DNA of 64,000 bases from Enoplolaimus lenunculus (lineage: Eukaryota; Nematoda; Enoplea; Enoplida; Thoracostomopsidae), in the NCBI GenBank assembly GCA_030248215.1, contig JASANG010003025.1:1-64000 (forward strand). Reading direction: 5' to 3'. Below, one piece after another: positions 50,199-60,770 of the stretch (the first letter of the stretch is position 1; each line of letters begins with the position of its first letter). The translations under genes were made by a program, and so were the position numbers. Below the pieces are notes generated by a model. The model was not told the origin of the DNA. It made no database searches and was given only the letters and a program-made list of their open reading frames with translations.

Positions 50199-52381
50199 GT
50201 AAGTGTCAACTAATTGTTTGTGTAACTTTTAGCATAAAGCACATTACTAAAAGCCAAGCCCTAAAGCGTAAGAATGAGCTTATACCTCAGCCTAAACATG
50301 AACGTCTAAGCAAAAACTTAGTCTAAAGCTTAAGCTTATTCTATTGCAGTCCCACAGAAAAACATTTCACCCCTGAACTTTACGAGGACGCAACATTTTT
50401 AGATTCCATGGAACAAACGTCAATACGAAGTTGGTTGTAATTTTCGTTTGCCGGACACAAAAGCACGTTATATTAACGTGTGGAATGTACAACTTGATCC
50501 GAAAAGTTACGCTCCGTATCGCGCATGTGGATTAATCCGAGGTATAACGGTAGTATTTTGTACTTTGTTCGCAAAATATTTATCAATTATTACTGCTTAG
50601 AAAACGTGTCCAATATAAAACGCTATTTTAAACGCTTTTCTCGTTTCAAACAGCATCTTTCAAAACGCTTTTTTGTCAGTGAACAAACTAAGTTGTAAGT
50701 AGCTAGCGAAGTTGAACGCTATTTACATGTATATAAACGCTTTTTGCCATTGTCAAAACGATCCATGTACAGAACAGGGCCGGATCGTTTTCCGGCGGTT
50801 GCTGTAATCGAGTTAGTTTAAGCTTTAGACTAATTTTTTGCTTAGGCTTAGGGTTATTCTTAGGCTTAGGCTTAGAAATAGGGTTATTCTTAGGCTTAGG
50901 CTTAGGAATAGGGTTATTCTTAGGCTTAGGCTTAGGAATAGGCTAATCCTTACGCTTAGGCTTAGGCTTAGGCTTAGGCTTAGGAATAGGGCTATTCTTA
51001 GGCTTAGGCTTAGGAATAGGCTAATCCTTACGCTTAGGCTTAGGCTTAGGCTTACGCTTAGGCATAGGCATAGGCTTAGGAATATGGTTATACTACTGTT
51101 CCCGCCCTGTTCTATACATGGTCCGTTAAAACGATAGCTTTTCAACAATATAAACGCTTTTTCACAAAACGCGAAAAGGGTGTGGCATTTTTGACGTGAT
51201 TCCTTATGGGGGTACTCCATGTAATAATGCGCAATTAGTTGTTATAAATTGTCCACCTACCCCCTTAGGACTGTTGTCAAAAAACGATTCTATATTTAAC
51301 CAGGGCCTGATGACAGCACACACCATGTATTTAAATAGCCGGTTTTGTCCTGACACTGTTCCAAGAGTGTAGGAATAAAACAGAGTCCCGCGGTAGGGAC
51401 TACTGACATAAGGTAGACTCTGGCTACAGCGTTGTTTCTGCGAAATAATTTTTAAATCCTTTTTGCGTAGCTTCGCCTAAAACAAACGTACAACAATAAT
51501 CCCTTCGAACAGTGTCTCGTTATAGTTGCACTGACATTGTACTAGTCATAAATACATTTTAACAGAGTTTCTGAAAATGACATAAGTCCTTACCCAGACC
51601 TGGTCAATTTTTACAGTCGCGCGTGCACTATTACGTGGACGACCCATTAGTTTACTTAAGCCAAAAACTTAGCTTAGGCTAGCTTTAAGGGTGCAAAACA
51701 CTTATTATTGTAAGCAGCGCAGCAGTAATCCGTACGTCATGGGTAGAGCCACACTGCATCGTCAGCAAAATTTTCGTGAATGATTCTATATGGTACTGCA
51801 TTGACCTATTTACACTTCTTATAGATCGTTGCAATGGTGCACTGTACGATCCGCTGCATCGAATATTGCGTCGCTGTGAACGCAACCGAACTGCAGAATT
51901 GAAGACGTTATTCGCGAATCGTTCGTTTCAAAGTGCCCTGTGGTTCCAACCTTACCCTCTCGTCATGGGAGGTGACTTTAGTTCACCGTCCCATTTAGAT
52001 TGGTCAAAGTCTAATCGCGATCTAAATTGTGGGGTTACATTCTCGTGGCCCCAGTCAATATTTCTTACTCGAGTGTACAAGTTTAAAGATAGTTATCGAA
52101 AAATTCACCGCAAGGTTAATCCGAACAGCAAAGACGCTACGTGGTCTCCTGTTCGTCTGAGGGGGCCTTCCGGCCTACGTACCCCCCGTGAATTGAGCAA
52201 GGCTGAGACACGTTTAACCCCATTGGATCGTATTGACTATGTCTATTATAGAGGATCGGGTATTAAGACATTTTCAGCGGAAATTTTATTTCCAAAAGGT
52301 TTGGGACAAATTCCTGACGTCCGAGGTAATTATTATCCTTCTGATCACGGAGTGGTTATAGTTGATTTTGTAATCAAATAA
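49915..52381 (+). CDS. EEP-fold phosphodiesterase-like protein, 5' incomplete
   Basis: Exons 49915-50198, 50403-50541 and 51825-52381 join in frame (phase 0, then 1) and end at TAA. They encode about 326 residues of an endonuclease/exonuclease/phosphatase domain, metal-dependent enzymes that cut phosphodiester bonds. Seen: VRIISFNTWDSG (first strand with the metal-site Asn), PEFALLQEV (catalytic Glu), INVWNVQLDP where most members have a His, VMGGDFSSPSHLDW in place of GDFN, FKDSYRKIHRK, TWSPV, DRIDYVYYRG and YPSDHGVVIVDF (SDH motif). The GDF-x-SPSHLDW, SWP, D-S-x-R and TWSP pattern resembles a subgroup I know best from bacterial and fungal EEP proteins, so a secreted or scavenging nuclease or phosphatase is possible. 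Changes at GDFN (N to S) and the His position (Q) could reduce activity. The start codon lies upstream and is not secure. Confidence 0.85.
50199..50402 (+). mobile_element. EEP intron made mostly of a family F MITE
   Basis: The 204-base intron holds an inverted family F copy at about 50248-50389 (GCGTAAGAATGAGCTTATAC, AGTCTAAAGCTTAAGCTTAT, TCTATTGCAGTCCCACAGAA, ending CTTTACGAGGAC). That is about 70% of its length, leaving about 49 bases on the donor side and 13 on the acceptor side. Confidence 0.7.
50403..50541 (+). CDS. EEP gene, middle exon
   Basis: Acceptor ATTTTTAG|ATTCC, donor CCGAG|GTATAA, 139 nt. Reads PWNKRQYEVGCNFRLPDTKA, YINVWNVQLDPKS and PYRACGLIRG, the mid-domain strand. Confidence 0.85.
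50555..51190. repeat. AAACGCTTTT repeat, split by family F
   Basis: TATAAAACGCTATTTTAAAC..., TCAAAACGCTTTTTTGTC, ATATAAACGCTTTTTGCC, then the family F insert, then ATATAAACGCTTTTTCACAA. It occupies much of the second EEP intron (50542-51824). Confidence 0.6.
50760..51124 (+). mobile_element. MITE family F with the longest TTAGGC arrays
   Basis: GATCCATGTACAGAACAGGG to CCCTGTTCTATACATGGTCC. Target duplication GTCAAAAC (50752-50759) and GTTAAAAC (51125-51132), 7 of 8 equal. The interior has TTAGGC blocks alternating with GAATAGGGTTATTC and GAATAGGCTAATCCTTACGC spacers, giving a second-order repeat of about 30 bases. Open frames through the hexamers are incidental. Confidence 0.85.
51825..52381 (+). 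CDS. EEP gene, terminal exon
   Basis: Acceptor CTTCTTATAG|ATCG, 557 nt to TAA 52379-52381, entry phase 1. It contains GGDFSSPSHLDW, DRIDYVYYRG and YPSDH. AATAAA overlaps the stop (52377-52382) and could serve as a poly(A) signal only for a very short 3' UTR. Confidence 0.88.
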
Positions 52382-52745
52382 ACACGAGATGTGTGACGTG
52401 GACCATTGTCAATGGTCAGAAAATCACTGGTTAAACCAGAAATTTTTCATTGGTGCGAGCAGACGCTGTGAAGCCAAATCAAAACGCAATTTTAGTACGA
52501 AAAATCTTAATACAAAATTTTGGTTTTGTGCCCTGTTGGAGAAAATGGCCATGTCTTGGCGTTTCCTTGGATCCTCCAATTGAGAGTATGTAAAATTTTA
52601 AACCAGCTGACGCATCGAAGCCGCAGGCCTGAGCCAGATTCATCATACGTGAACGTACGATACCGTACGCTGATGGACAGAGCAGCATGATAAGTAAAAC
52701 GCCAAACTTATTTGATCCCGTCAATACGTACTTACCCAGTGCATG

Positions 52746-52790
52746 GAAGGATTGCGCTATACTTTACTGAACCGCACGCCGGCTTAGAAG
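52746..52790 (+). mobile_element. MITE family B end fragment
   Basis: AAGGATTGCGCTATACTTTAC + TGAACCGCACGCCGG; a separate GTACGATACCGTACGCTGATG piece is at 52655-52675. Confidence 0.5.
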
Positions 52791-52876
52791 CAACCCAAAA
52801 TCTTTCCCAAACCCATCGTTTGGCACCATCCAAGCCACAAACGTGCCTTTATCGTGTTTGAACTCTTTTCTTAATG

Positions 52877-53124
52877 CACTGTAAATTCCAATGAATTGAT
52901 TAATCAACTCAGCTTGATAGTTATTTCTGAGTTAACAGATTTAACGTATTAACTGACTCTGAGTTGAGTTGATTCTCACTCTGAGTTCAGTTTATGCCTG
53001 GTATTAAGTTGAATAATTAAGTCAGAGTGAATTTTATTCAGAATTTTGAGTTCTAAAAGTTTTATCTCTGACTGAATGTTTCAACTCATTCTGGGTTAAA
53101 ATAAACTCACTGGGATTTACAGTG
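52877..53124 (-). mobile_element. MITE family C copy
   Basis: CACTGTAAATTCCAATGAA to ACTGGGATTTACAGTG, 248 bp, complete. Confidence 0.8.
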
Positions 53125-53957
53125 TGTTTAAGAAATAAACAAATCTGTACATTAAAGCTGGAACGCCCCACATACGTATTTTTCGCAACTTTCACGCATT
53201 ACTTTGTTTACAATAATTTGTTAAGAAATACACGTGATTATACAGTAAATTTGCAAGCAAAGTTTTGTGTTTTCGCTAACGTTTGCCCATTGTGCAAAGC
53301 TGGCAGACTAGTAATGTTTATGCTACAAATATATAACATATATATTTCTGTACTATATATTATCAAGAACGTAGGAAGGATTTGCAGTTCGGAACGGTTT
53401 AAAAATTCCCTATCGCTTTTGACTCTCCACAACCCTGTCTATTTTATTCTAAATCTTGTAAAAACCGCTTTCGATGTGTCTCTAGAAGTTTCAAAGAGCG
53501 ATATATTCTGCGTATTGCTTCCATTGAATACAGAGGGTGTAAAGATATGTGTAGAACGTTTATTCAAATTCTATACACAATGGTTTAGGGGCCACCGGAC
53601 CACAAAATAAAACCCAGCCGCGGCGCAAAACGGACTTAAATGACAGGCGTTGTACGAAAAGCAAAAGTTCATGTGGTCAAAGACAAAAGGAAATGAAGCC
53701 AAGCCAGAAACGGTGCCGGGACCTTCGTCACCATTTTGGGTTGCGGTCTTTTTTTATTGTTGGCTTTTGTGTACTAGTGTTGCAAGAGCTGAATTTGAGT
53801 CGATTATTCTGTACCACAATTCGATTGGGTCAAAAACTGTGACGCGGTTTTGCGAATTGAAACGTTTTTAAATTCAGTAAACTGTAAATTTTTTAAGTTT
53901 AGTAAAAATATGAGAATTTAGTAATTGTTGTTGATTTATACTGCAATTATTATTAAT
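53125..53957. other. Region with two open frames, no firm gene
   Basis: An open frame runs 53122-53610 (+) with no motif. At 53671-53871 (+) an ATG frame of 66 codons reads PSSPFWVAVFFYCWLLCTSV then ARAEFES, a possible signal peptide with cleavage after ARA. It could be a secreted microprotein or a first exon, or chance. The composition is less AT-rich than its flanks. Confidence 0.25.
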
Positions 53958-54204
53958 ACAAGTTGTTAAAGTGCCCCTAACCGGGCCATAGAAAAAGATA
54001 TGTTTTGAAAATATATTTGATGTGTAACGTGTAAAGTTTAGAAACAAGGGACTCGAACAAATTTTGAAAGTTAAATTCACGTACTACCTTTTTTCACAAA
54101 AATCGGGCTTATTTTCTAGGACAGCATATTTCAGATTGCCAAAAAAGTTTTGGCGGTCACAAGCAAGCTGTGATGTGTCACACAGAAACATATTCACAGC
54201 TTTG
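53958..54204 (+). repeat. Left arm of a perfect 247-bp inverted repeat
   Basis: Begins ACAAGTTGTTAAAGTGCCCC. By base-by-base reading it is the exact reverse complement of 54839-55085. No family name recognised. Confidence 0.95.
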
Positions 54205-54838
54205 GGCGGCCATAAATCAAACAGTATTATATTTGATGTTTTCCTTCGGTTAAAAAGAAATTTGACAAATTTTGTAATCGCTTTATTTCATGATAAAATT
54301 TTGAAGAACCCTTGAGAAGTCTGCGTACCTGAATTGTACTGGCAAAGTGCAATATTTTCTGAAACTTTATATATTCGTTTATAATTTTGCGTAATTTAGC
54401 ATTCGTTTATAGCATGAACCAGGAAGCAGCCGTAGTTTAAAATACCGGAGTCAGAGTTGAACCAAAATTTGCCTTAGTCGGAGAGGTCGATTTTATGTTG
54501 GAGACGAAGGCTGACGTCGCATTATACTGTGCTATGAACAATGGGCCACTCAAAAACAAAGGTTAAGATTTCGATAAAACTAAAGTTGGTTATAAAGCTT
54601 CATACTGCCATCTATGTTTGTAAATTATCGTTTTTGTATAAAATCCACACAGGGCTAGAAATTTGTGCCGTGAAAAATGGCACTTATTAGTGCCAGTAGT
54701 AGTAAATAGGTAAACATTTGTTTCATGGTGTTTGAATAAGATGAAAATCACATCTCCACAGCGCATGTTCAAAGCGTCTATCCCCTGAGTCATTTTTTTG
54801 CGATAACGGGTAATTCAGAAAATTACGAAACTATCAAA

Positions 54839-55085
54839 CAAAGCTGTGAATATGTTTCTGTGTGACACATCACAGCTTGCTTGTGACCGCCAAAACTTTT
54901 TTGGCAATCTGAAATATGCTGTCCTAGAAAATAAGCCCGATTTTTGTGAAAAAAGGTAGTACGTGAATTTAACTTTCAAAATTTGTTCGAGTCCCTTGTT
55001 TCTAAACTTTACACGTTACACATCAAATATATTTTCAAAACATATCTTTTTCTATGGCCCGGTTAGGGGCACTTTAACAACTTGT
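54839..55085 (-). repeat. Right arm of the perfect 247-bp inverted repeat
   Basis: CAAAGCTGTGAATATGTTTC to GGGGCACTTTAACAACTTGT. Zero mismatches to the left arm imply very recent formation or ongoing gene conversion. Confidence 0.95.
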
Positions 55086-56202
55086 TTCACAACTTTACAA
55101 AAGTAACTTTGTTCTGATACGGGTATAGATACTGAAAAGATCGAACAACAAACAAAATTGAATTGATACTAACTTACCAAGATTATTAAGTCACTCATAA
55201 CCACTAACTTACCAAGATTATGAAGTCACTCATAACCGATGCACCAACCCCACCAATTATTATTTTAATCCATCCGCATTCATGATAGTTTGCTCTACCT
55301 AGCTATGTATATTCCTGTTTTTAAAACAATTTTCTTTACAGATTTTAAAAAAGTCAACGCACAATATGACGAAAAACCAGATAATGTAGCATCAACTGTT
55401 GCATAACAATACGCTAAGCCAACACACTAGGCAATGCTTAAAAAATAATTGTTGGCTCTATGTACCGGGGCTGCGTAGTTTTATAGTTTACTTCGACGCC
55501 GTTTATCTGAGTCAAAATACGAAGAAAATTTGCACAAAAATTAGAGCAAACTTTCGCCTAGTTTGCTACTACAGAACTTGAATGGAACCTGACATTGTAT
55601 GTAGTAAGCTTATAGTATGATGTTGCTACATGCGATAAATTATACATATCTAAACTAGCTGCATGAAAATATGAACGATTTTTAGAATCAAAAATTTTGG
55701 GTAAAACATATTATAAGAGACACTACCGTGTCCTTATGATTATTACTATTATTACTAGTATTATTATTATTTTTATTATTCTTATTATGATTACTATTAT
55801 TATTATTGCTATTATTATTTTTATTATTATTGTTATGATTACTATTATTATATTATTATTATTATTATTATTACTATTATTACTATTATAATTATTATTA
55901 TTATTTTGTGAAAAAAGTTGAAGATTAAGAATTTAGCCTTCATTGAGTCTGACTAGTAAATAGTGTACTATTAGGAAGTAATTGGTCGCATACAAAAGAC
56001 TGCGAAAAATGGCAGAACATATTCATGTGCGAAAAGGTGGAATATTAAGCAAATGTAAAAATCAGGGTCGGAATGCTTTATTCCTGAAATTGTAACGGTT
56101 GTTTGATAGATTTATTTGTATACACACGGATGTACACAGTTGAATACTCTTGTGCAATATGGACATTATTCGCTCTTCGTGCTAGAGACAGCATATATAA
56201 TT
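55086..56202. other. No gene; ATT trinucleotide tract
   Basis: 55738-55908 is an imperfect ATT/ACT trinucleotide tract of about 170 bases. A 32-base duplication (CTAACTTACCAAGATTATGAAGTCACTCATAACC-type) lies at 55170-55237. Otherwise unassigned. Confidence 0.55.
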
Positions 56203-56637
56203 CACGGTTCATCCGGTATTCCTCTTCCGGCAAAATTGCTGCCAAAATTCAATTCCTATTCCTGTTCGGCATTCAAAGACGCCGGAATAGGAATTTTTTG
56301 CGGTTTGTTTGAAAAATTATTGAAAACTATTTTAATTTTTAAAAACTTTGACTTTGAAAAAAATCGCTATTTCGAAATAAATGTTTTTGCAATTAGGCCA
56401 GTTTTGTTAATAAGCTGTTAAAATTAAATACCTGACTGTGTTTTCACAAAACTTCATGATAAAGTTGCTCAAAATTCGCTTAAGACAGTTTTTGGCAAGT
56501 TTTCTAAAATAGTACAACAGTAATTTGGTGATAAACATTTATGATGAACATTATTCCATATTCTGGTTCCTGTTTCTGCGAAAAAACTTCAATTCCAGTT
56601 CCTGTTCCGGGCAAAACTTAGTTCCCGTTAGAACCCT
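56203..56637 (-). mobile_element. hAT-like element related to 48303-48573
   Basis: CGGTTCATCCGGTATTCCTC at the left, GGGCAAAACTTAGTTCCCGT + TAGAACCCTTA at the right, with paired GGAATAGGAATT / AATTCCAGTTCC words. About 435 bp, no coding frame. Target duplication not resolved. Confidence 0.5.
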
Positions 56638-57392
56638 TAACTCAGAAGGAACAACGTCATTCTGCCTCAAATACCTGTTTGCTCCAACCGCATTTTAAGA
56701 TATTTAACTCTGGTGCACTCGTTCGTTCTGAGAAGCGCTCCGAAAGTATCGCATTACATTCAGTTCTATTGATGATAAAAGATAAAAGGCCTCTCTTTTA
56801 CCTTTCGCCCCGCAATCAGCTACGCAGATCGTATACAACCGGTATAAACAAAAATTTCTAAAACCCAACAAAATGGTATTTTTATAAGCCAAATTGTTAG
56901 ATATTCCGGTCAAAAAATTTTGCGTCAATTCCTTGTGTTCCCTCACGGAATAAAATAGGATCAAAATGACGTTTGCACCCTTCCGAAATGAAATTTTGAC
57001 AACAGAGTCTGTTCTGGTCACCGGAGAGTTTATTGTGGTTCTTGGTTTGATTTTTAGAAGCAAATTTTTTTGCTGTCGTTTCACGTTGTTTTCAAACCAA
57101 CACAAACTAAAAACGAACCAATCGTAATCGAGACGGAAAGATGCAATAAACAAGTTTCCGGTTCCATGAAGTCGTTGGGTTCAAAATGCGAGCAAACGCG
57201 AGTATTTTTTGATTTTAGCATTTTTTTGAGTACTCAACCAGTTCTTATATGTTTAGTATATTTCAATGATTGTTGTAATATTTTTCAGCTGGAAACCACA
57301 ATTAATGTTCATAAAAATTGCAAAATTTGAAATTGTATTTGAAAAATATCGCAAGTTTCAAATGAACAATAATTAGCATCGCAAAATTTTAA
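56638..57392. other. Unassigned DNA
   Basis: A minus-strand open frame of 149 codons (56704-57153) shows no domain, is hydrophobic throughout and lacks splice context, so I do not call it a gene. Confidence 0.3.
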
Positions 57393-57444
57393 TAAAATGA
57401 CGATTAGGCTTCGGACAAGATGTATATATTCATTGTACCTTGTA

Positions 57445-57680
57445 CATTGTAAATTTCAGTGAATTGATTTTAAATCAAAATGGGTGAAATTTGAAATTTG
57501 CACAGTGGTCTGAGCTGTGAATTAGGTCTTTCAGAGCTCACAAATTCTGAATTGATTTAGCTCATTCAGAGTTATTTAATCAACAAGTTGAGAATTAAAT
57601 CAGCTCAGAGTGAGTTAATGTTTACTGTTATTGATTCAGAAACAGCCAGAAATAACAAATTCTCTCCCTGAGTGATTGTT
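57445..57680 (+). mobile_element. MITE family C copy, first of a tandem pair
   Basis: TTGTAAATTTCAGTGAATTG start; right end lost at CTCTCCCTGAGTGATTG. Its left flank (GATTAGGCTTCGGACAAGATG) recurs before the next copy. Confidence 0.65.
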
Positions 57681-57742
57681 GCCAAATTTGAGAATTGACA
57701 ATTAGGCTTGGGCAGGAATGGATATATTCATCGTATCTTATA

Positions 57743-57980
57743 CGTTGTAAATTCCAGTGAATTGATTTTAATTCAAAATTAGTTGAATCACTGAGTTTGA
57801 ATTATAACATTCAGAACTCAATATTCGGAATTGATTGAACGCATTCTGAACAAATTTAGTCAACCCAACTGCAAATAATTCAGCTTAGAGTGAGTTAATG
57901 TTTATTGCAATTAACTTAGAAATAACCAGAAATGACTAATTCGTTCTGTGAGTTGATTAATATACTTTTGCAATTTTATG
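57743..57980 (+). mobile_element. MITE family C copy, second of a tandem pair
   Basis: TTGTAAATTCCAGTGAATTG to GCAATTTTATG. The flank AATTAGGCTTGGGCAGGAATG at 57696-57716 mirrors 57400-57421, so a unit of about 300 bp was duplicated with the element in it. Confidence 0.65.
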
Positions 57981-58124
57981 TTTTAGAACAGTATTCGCGC
58001 GTTCCCAGGTCTTTGCAACGAGAACTTGCAGTTACAAATTTTACGATTGCACGTGTAAATAATTGTAGCTGCAAATTCACGCTGTAACAACTAGATGTAG
58101 ATTTTGGCTTCGAAACTGTTTTAA

Positions 58125-58460
58125 GCATATTTAGTTCATAATGCTTTTAAAACTGCTTTCAGAAGCTTAAACTAACTTGATTTAAACTTAAGCTAATCCA
58201 GCAGTATTAAACTAACTTTCTAGATTAACTAAACTAACAGGTAAGTTTTAAGCTTAAAACTCATTTAAAATCTTGAATATTTTTCAGTTTAAGCTAAACT
58301 TATGAAATCTTAGATACACATAATTTCTTGGCTGCACTCGTTACTTAAACCAAAAATGAAGTTTAACTTAAACTCGCGTTAAAGCTAAAAATATGTTAGT
58401 CTCGTTTATTTCGGCAAGCCATTTAAGTTTTACTTTGAAGTTAATAACCAAGTTTAGATA
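58125..58460. repeat. Dispersed repeat (TTAAGCTTAAATC type), inverted
   Basis: TTGATTTAAACTTAAGCTAATCC, ACTAACTTTCTAGATTAAC and TTGGCTGCACTCG blocks correspond to the reverse of 47820-48125. Confidence 0.5.
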
Positions 58461-58461
58461 A

Positions 58462-58707
58462 GCTGTTGGTTAGAAATTTATCACAAACTGGTGATAGTGT
58501 TGATTTATGTATTTGGTTTCTGGTGGGTCTATAAAAGAGTGGGTTTACATTCTAGATTACATTTTTTGCTTAGGCTTAGGCTTAGGCTTTGGCTTAGGAA
58601 TATGCTCAATCTACTGTTACACCCCTTAAAGTAACATTGGGCCATGATGAAACCAAATACATAAATCAACACTATCACCAGTTTGTGATAAATTTCTAAC
58701 CAACAGC
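58462..58707. repeat. Perfect 59-bp inverted repeat around a family F piece
   Basis: Arm GCTGTTGGTTAGAAATTTAT... (58462-58520) is the exact reverse complement of 58649-58707. The 128-base loop is an inverted family F fragment (58521-58643) with GCTTAGGCTTAGGC hexamers, one true family end (CTTAAAGTAACATTGGGCC) and one truncated end (TGGTGGGTCTATAAAAGAG). Confidence 0.93.
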
Positions 58708-59003
58708 AGTTTTACTTGCTAAGTACATATATGGTTTTAGTTTTTAAATTTATTTATCTTACGACAAATTTCATTGATTAACTACAACTTTTTCAAAATC
58801 CTTGAACAAGGCCAATACCGTTTTGACTCGGCTATCTGACTACACCCCTGTGGTATTCAAGAAAACATTTGTGAAATTTAAAATTTAAAATTTAAACTAA
58901 GCATTGTTTTCGTGTTTAAGGAATTGAACACAAGGTTTTAGCGTCTCAAATACTTTGTTTTAATATCTTTGTGAAAAAACAACAACAGCTTCAAATACAA
59001 ACC

Positions 59004-59173
59004 GGGCCCGTAGCCAAGGGGGGGCGGGGCAAGGGATGGGGGCTCTGCCCCCGGGAAAACTTTTGCCTCCCATAGAAAATTTTCAGCCTTGCTTGTAAGT
59101 CATTGAAAACGCTTGTATGCCCCTCCTGATAAAATTTTTTAGCTCCCCGTAGGTCGATGAGCTGGCTACGCGT
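59004..59173 (-). mobile_element. MITE family A copy, inverted
   Basis: GGGCCCGTAGCCAAGGGGGG to GATGAGCTGGCTACGCG; complete. Confidence 0.8.
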
Positions 59174-60039
59174 CTACCAGGCTTTTAGGGTATGCGAAAA
59201 ACGTTTGATCTTAAGAAAAAGGCGCGGGTTACACTTTACTATTGATTCCTTGGGGTCCAATCAATTGGAGTCGAAAAGTTTTAATGGACAGATTCTTTGC
59301 GAACCAGCGACCAGGGTTCACAGTGCAATTATGCTGCTCTGTGTAACTTTTGGCTTGGTTTGGCTCCAAACCAATGGGTAATACGCCGCTATTAGGTTTG
59401 TAAACCTCGGCCGTTCTACCGAATTCTGGCTATTTAATAGACCTTCGGTGTAGAAGCGTAAATTTGGATTGATTGGGGCCTCGGCGATGAAAAACGGCTT
59501 AAATATTGGTGGTTAAAATAGAATTTGCAAATCGTTAACGGTGGTTTTTAATATGGCAGTGTATACCTGACGGTAATGAATGCAGATTGCAGTTCAGAGG
59601 GTCGTGTTTCCCCTTTTTTCGCTTGGGTCGAAAAATGTCTGTGTATAGATCTGGTTTGGATGGATTGGGTTTTAGGCTACAGCGTTTGTAAACCAACTTG
59701 AAGCAGCTGGCAGTTCGCTGAAATAATTAAGTCACTAAGTGTATACGGGACAATGCGTGTAAATGTGTCTGAAGGTTTTAAACTTCCTAATAATTTTTGG
59801 TTTCAACTATTTTTACTGTTCAGGGTTATTTGGCTTTAGGAATTGATAGCTACTTCTTGCTGGGACCTAAATAAACTTTGAATTCCGACAATTTAGTCAC
59901 GAGAATTACGTCCAAAACGGATACTATTTTAATGATAGCAGATCAAACGTTGTAGGTAGTATATTTTTGAGTATACAAATAAAAACAAGTCTAAGTGACC
60001 ACAGGCGAAGCCAGGAATTAATTTAGGGTAAACATGATG
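59174..60039. other. GT-rich unassigned stretch
   Basis: Less AT-rich and more GT-rich than most of the window on the + strand. No repeat family, no frame longer than 74 codons, no recognisable motif. It may be part of a non-coding transcript or an old mobile relic; nothing supports either directly. Confidence 0.3.
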
Positions 60040-60286
60040 CACTGTATTCCATTTCAGTGAGTTGATTTTAATTCAGAATGAGTTGAATGCAATCAGAGGT
60101 CTGAGCTCTGAATTATAGGGTCTTTCAGAACTCAGAATTCTGAATTGATTTAAGTCATTCTGAGTTAATTAATCAACTAACCCAGAATCAAATCCACTCA
60201 CAATGAGTTAATGTTTATTGTAATTAACTCAGAAATAGCCGATTTTCTCGTTGAGTTCATTAATCAACTCATCGAAATTTACAGTG
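60040..60286 (+). mobile_element. MITE family C copy
   Basis: CACTGTATTCCATTTCAGTG to ATCGAAATTTACAGTG, 247 bp. Confidence 0.8.
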
Positions 60287-60411
60287 CGGGACATTTATTG
60301 ACCGCAAGAATCAAACAAGTTCTTCTATAAATTCTGGCGGGGTGTATATCTCGCGCCAGGTAGTATTCCCCCGTGACAGCGTTTTACGTCATTTCAACAG
60401 CGTTTGTTACT

Positions 60412-60770
60412 CCCGTCCCCCCCGTTATTCGGTTACGGACTGTTATTTGTTTTTAACCCACCCTCCGGCACCCTTCCTCACTGATATATCCGATACTGCA
60501 ACTATCTGGTGAATTAAACGTTTATTTGTCTTGTATCAAAAGTTTTAGCGATAACGTAAGGTTACACTTATAAAGTTTTGAACTCTACTTTATTTGGTCC
60601 TGAAATTATTTATGCACTACAAATAGGAATCATTAATATTTATGGAGTCTAATTAGGGTTTAGGGACTCTATCCATTTACGGACTCTTATTAGAGAGACG
60701 GACTCCTATTGATTGGGACTCAAAATGGGGACCCCTCTTATTACCCCCTCTTATCCCAGTCACTACAGTA
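60412..60770 (-). mobile_element. MITE family E copy, inverted
   Basis: CCCCGTTATTCGGTTACGGAC, TTTGTCTTGTATCAAAAGT, TTATGCACTACAAATAG, GGACTCTATCCATTTACGG, ending CAGTCACTACAGTA. The other terminus is missing. Confidence 0.7.

Larger units (their letters stand above)
53958..55085. mobile_element. Foldback-type element, 1,128 bp
   Basis: Two perfect 247-bp arms flank a 634-base spacer (54205-54838) that has no long open frame. Long, near-identical terminal inverted repeats with a non-coding middle fit a foldback or long-TIR MITE. No target duplication is visible next to the arms (left flank ATTATTAAT, right flank TTCACAACT). A TTAA lies 9-12 bases inside each end, a possible piggyBac-type target, but the palindrome continues 8 bases beyond it, which argues against that. 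A local inversion-duplication or an assembly fold-back chimera are the alternatives. Confidence 0.6.

Noticed and set aside
53122-53610. Frame of 162 codons as a gene
   Set aside because: Begins inside a family C MITE end and shows no domain or conserved pattern.
53966-55077. piggyBac element (TTAA near each end of the 247-bp arms)
   Set aside because: The palindrome continues 8 bases outside the TTAA on both sides, so the TTAA is not the target duplication.
56704-57153. 149-codon minus-strand frame as a gene
   Set aside because: No domain, no splice context, hydrophobic throughout in AT-rich DNA; likely chance.
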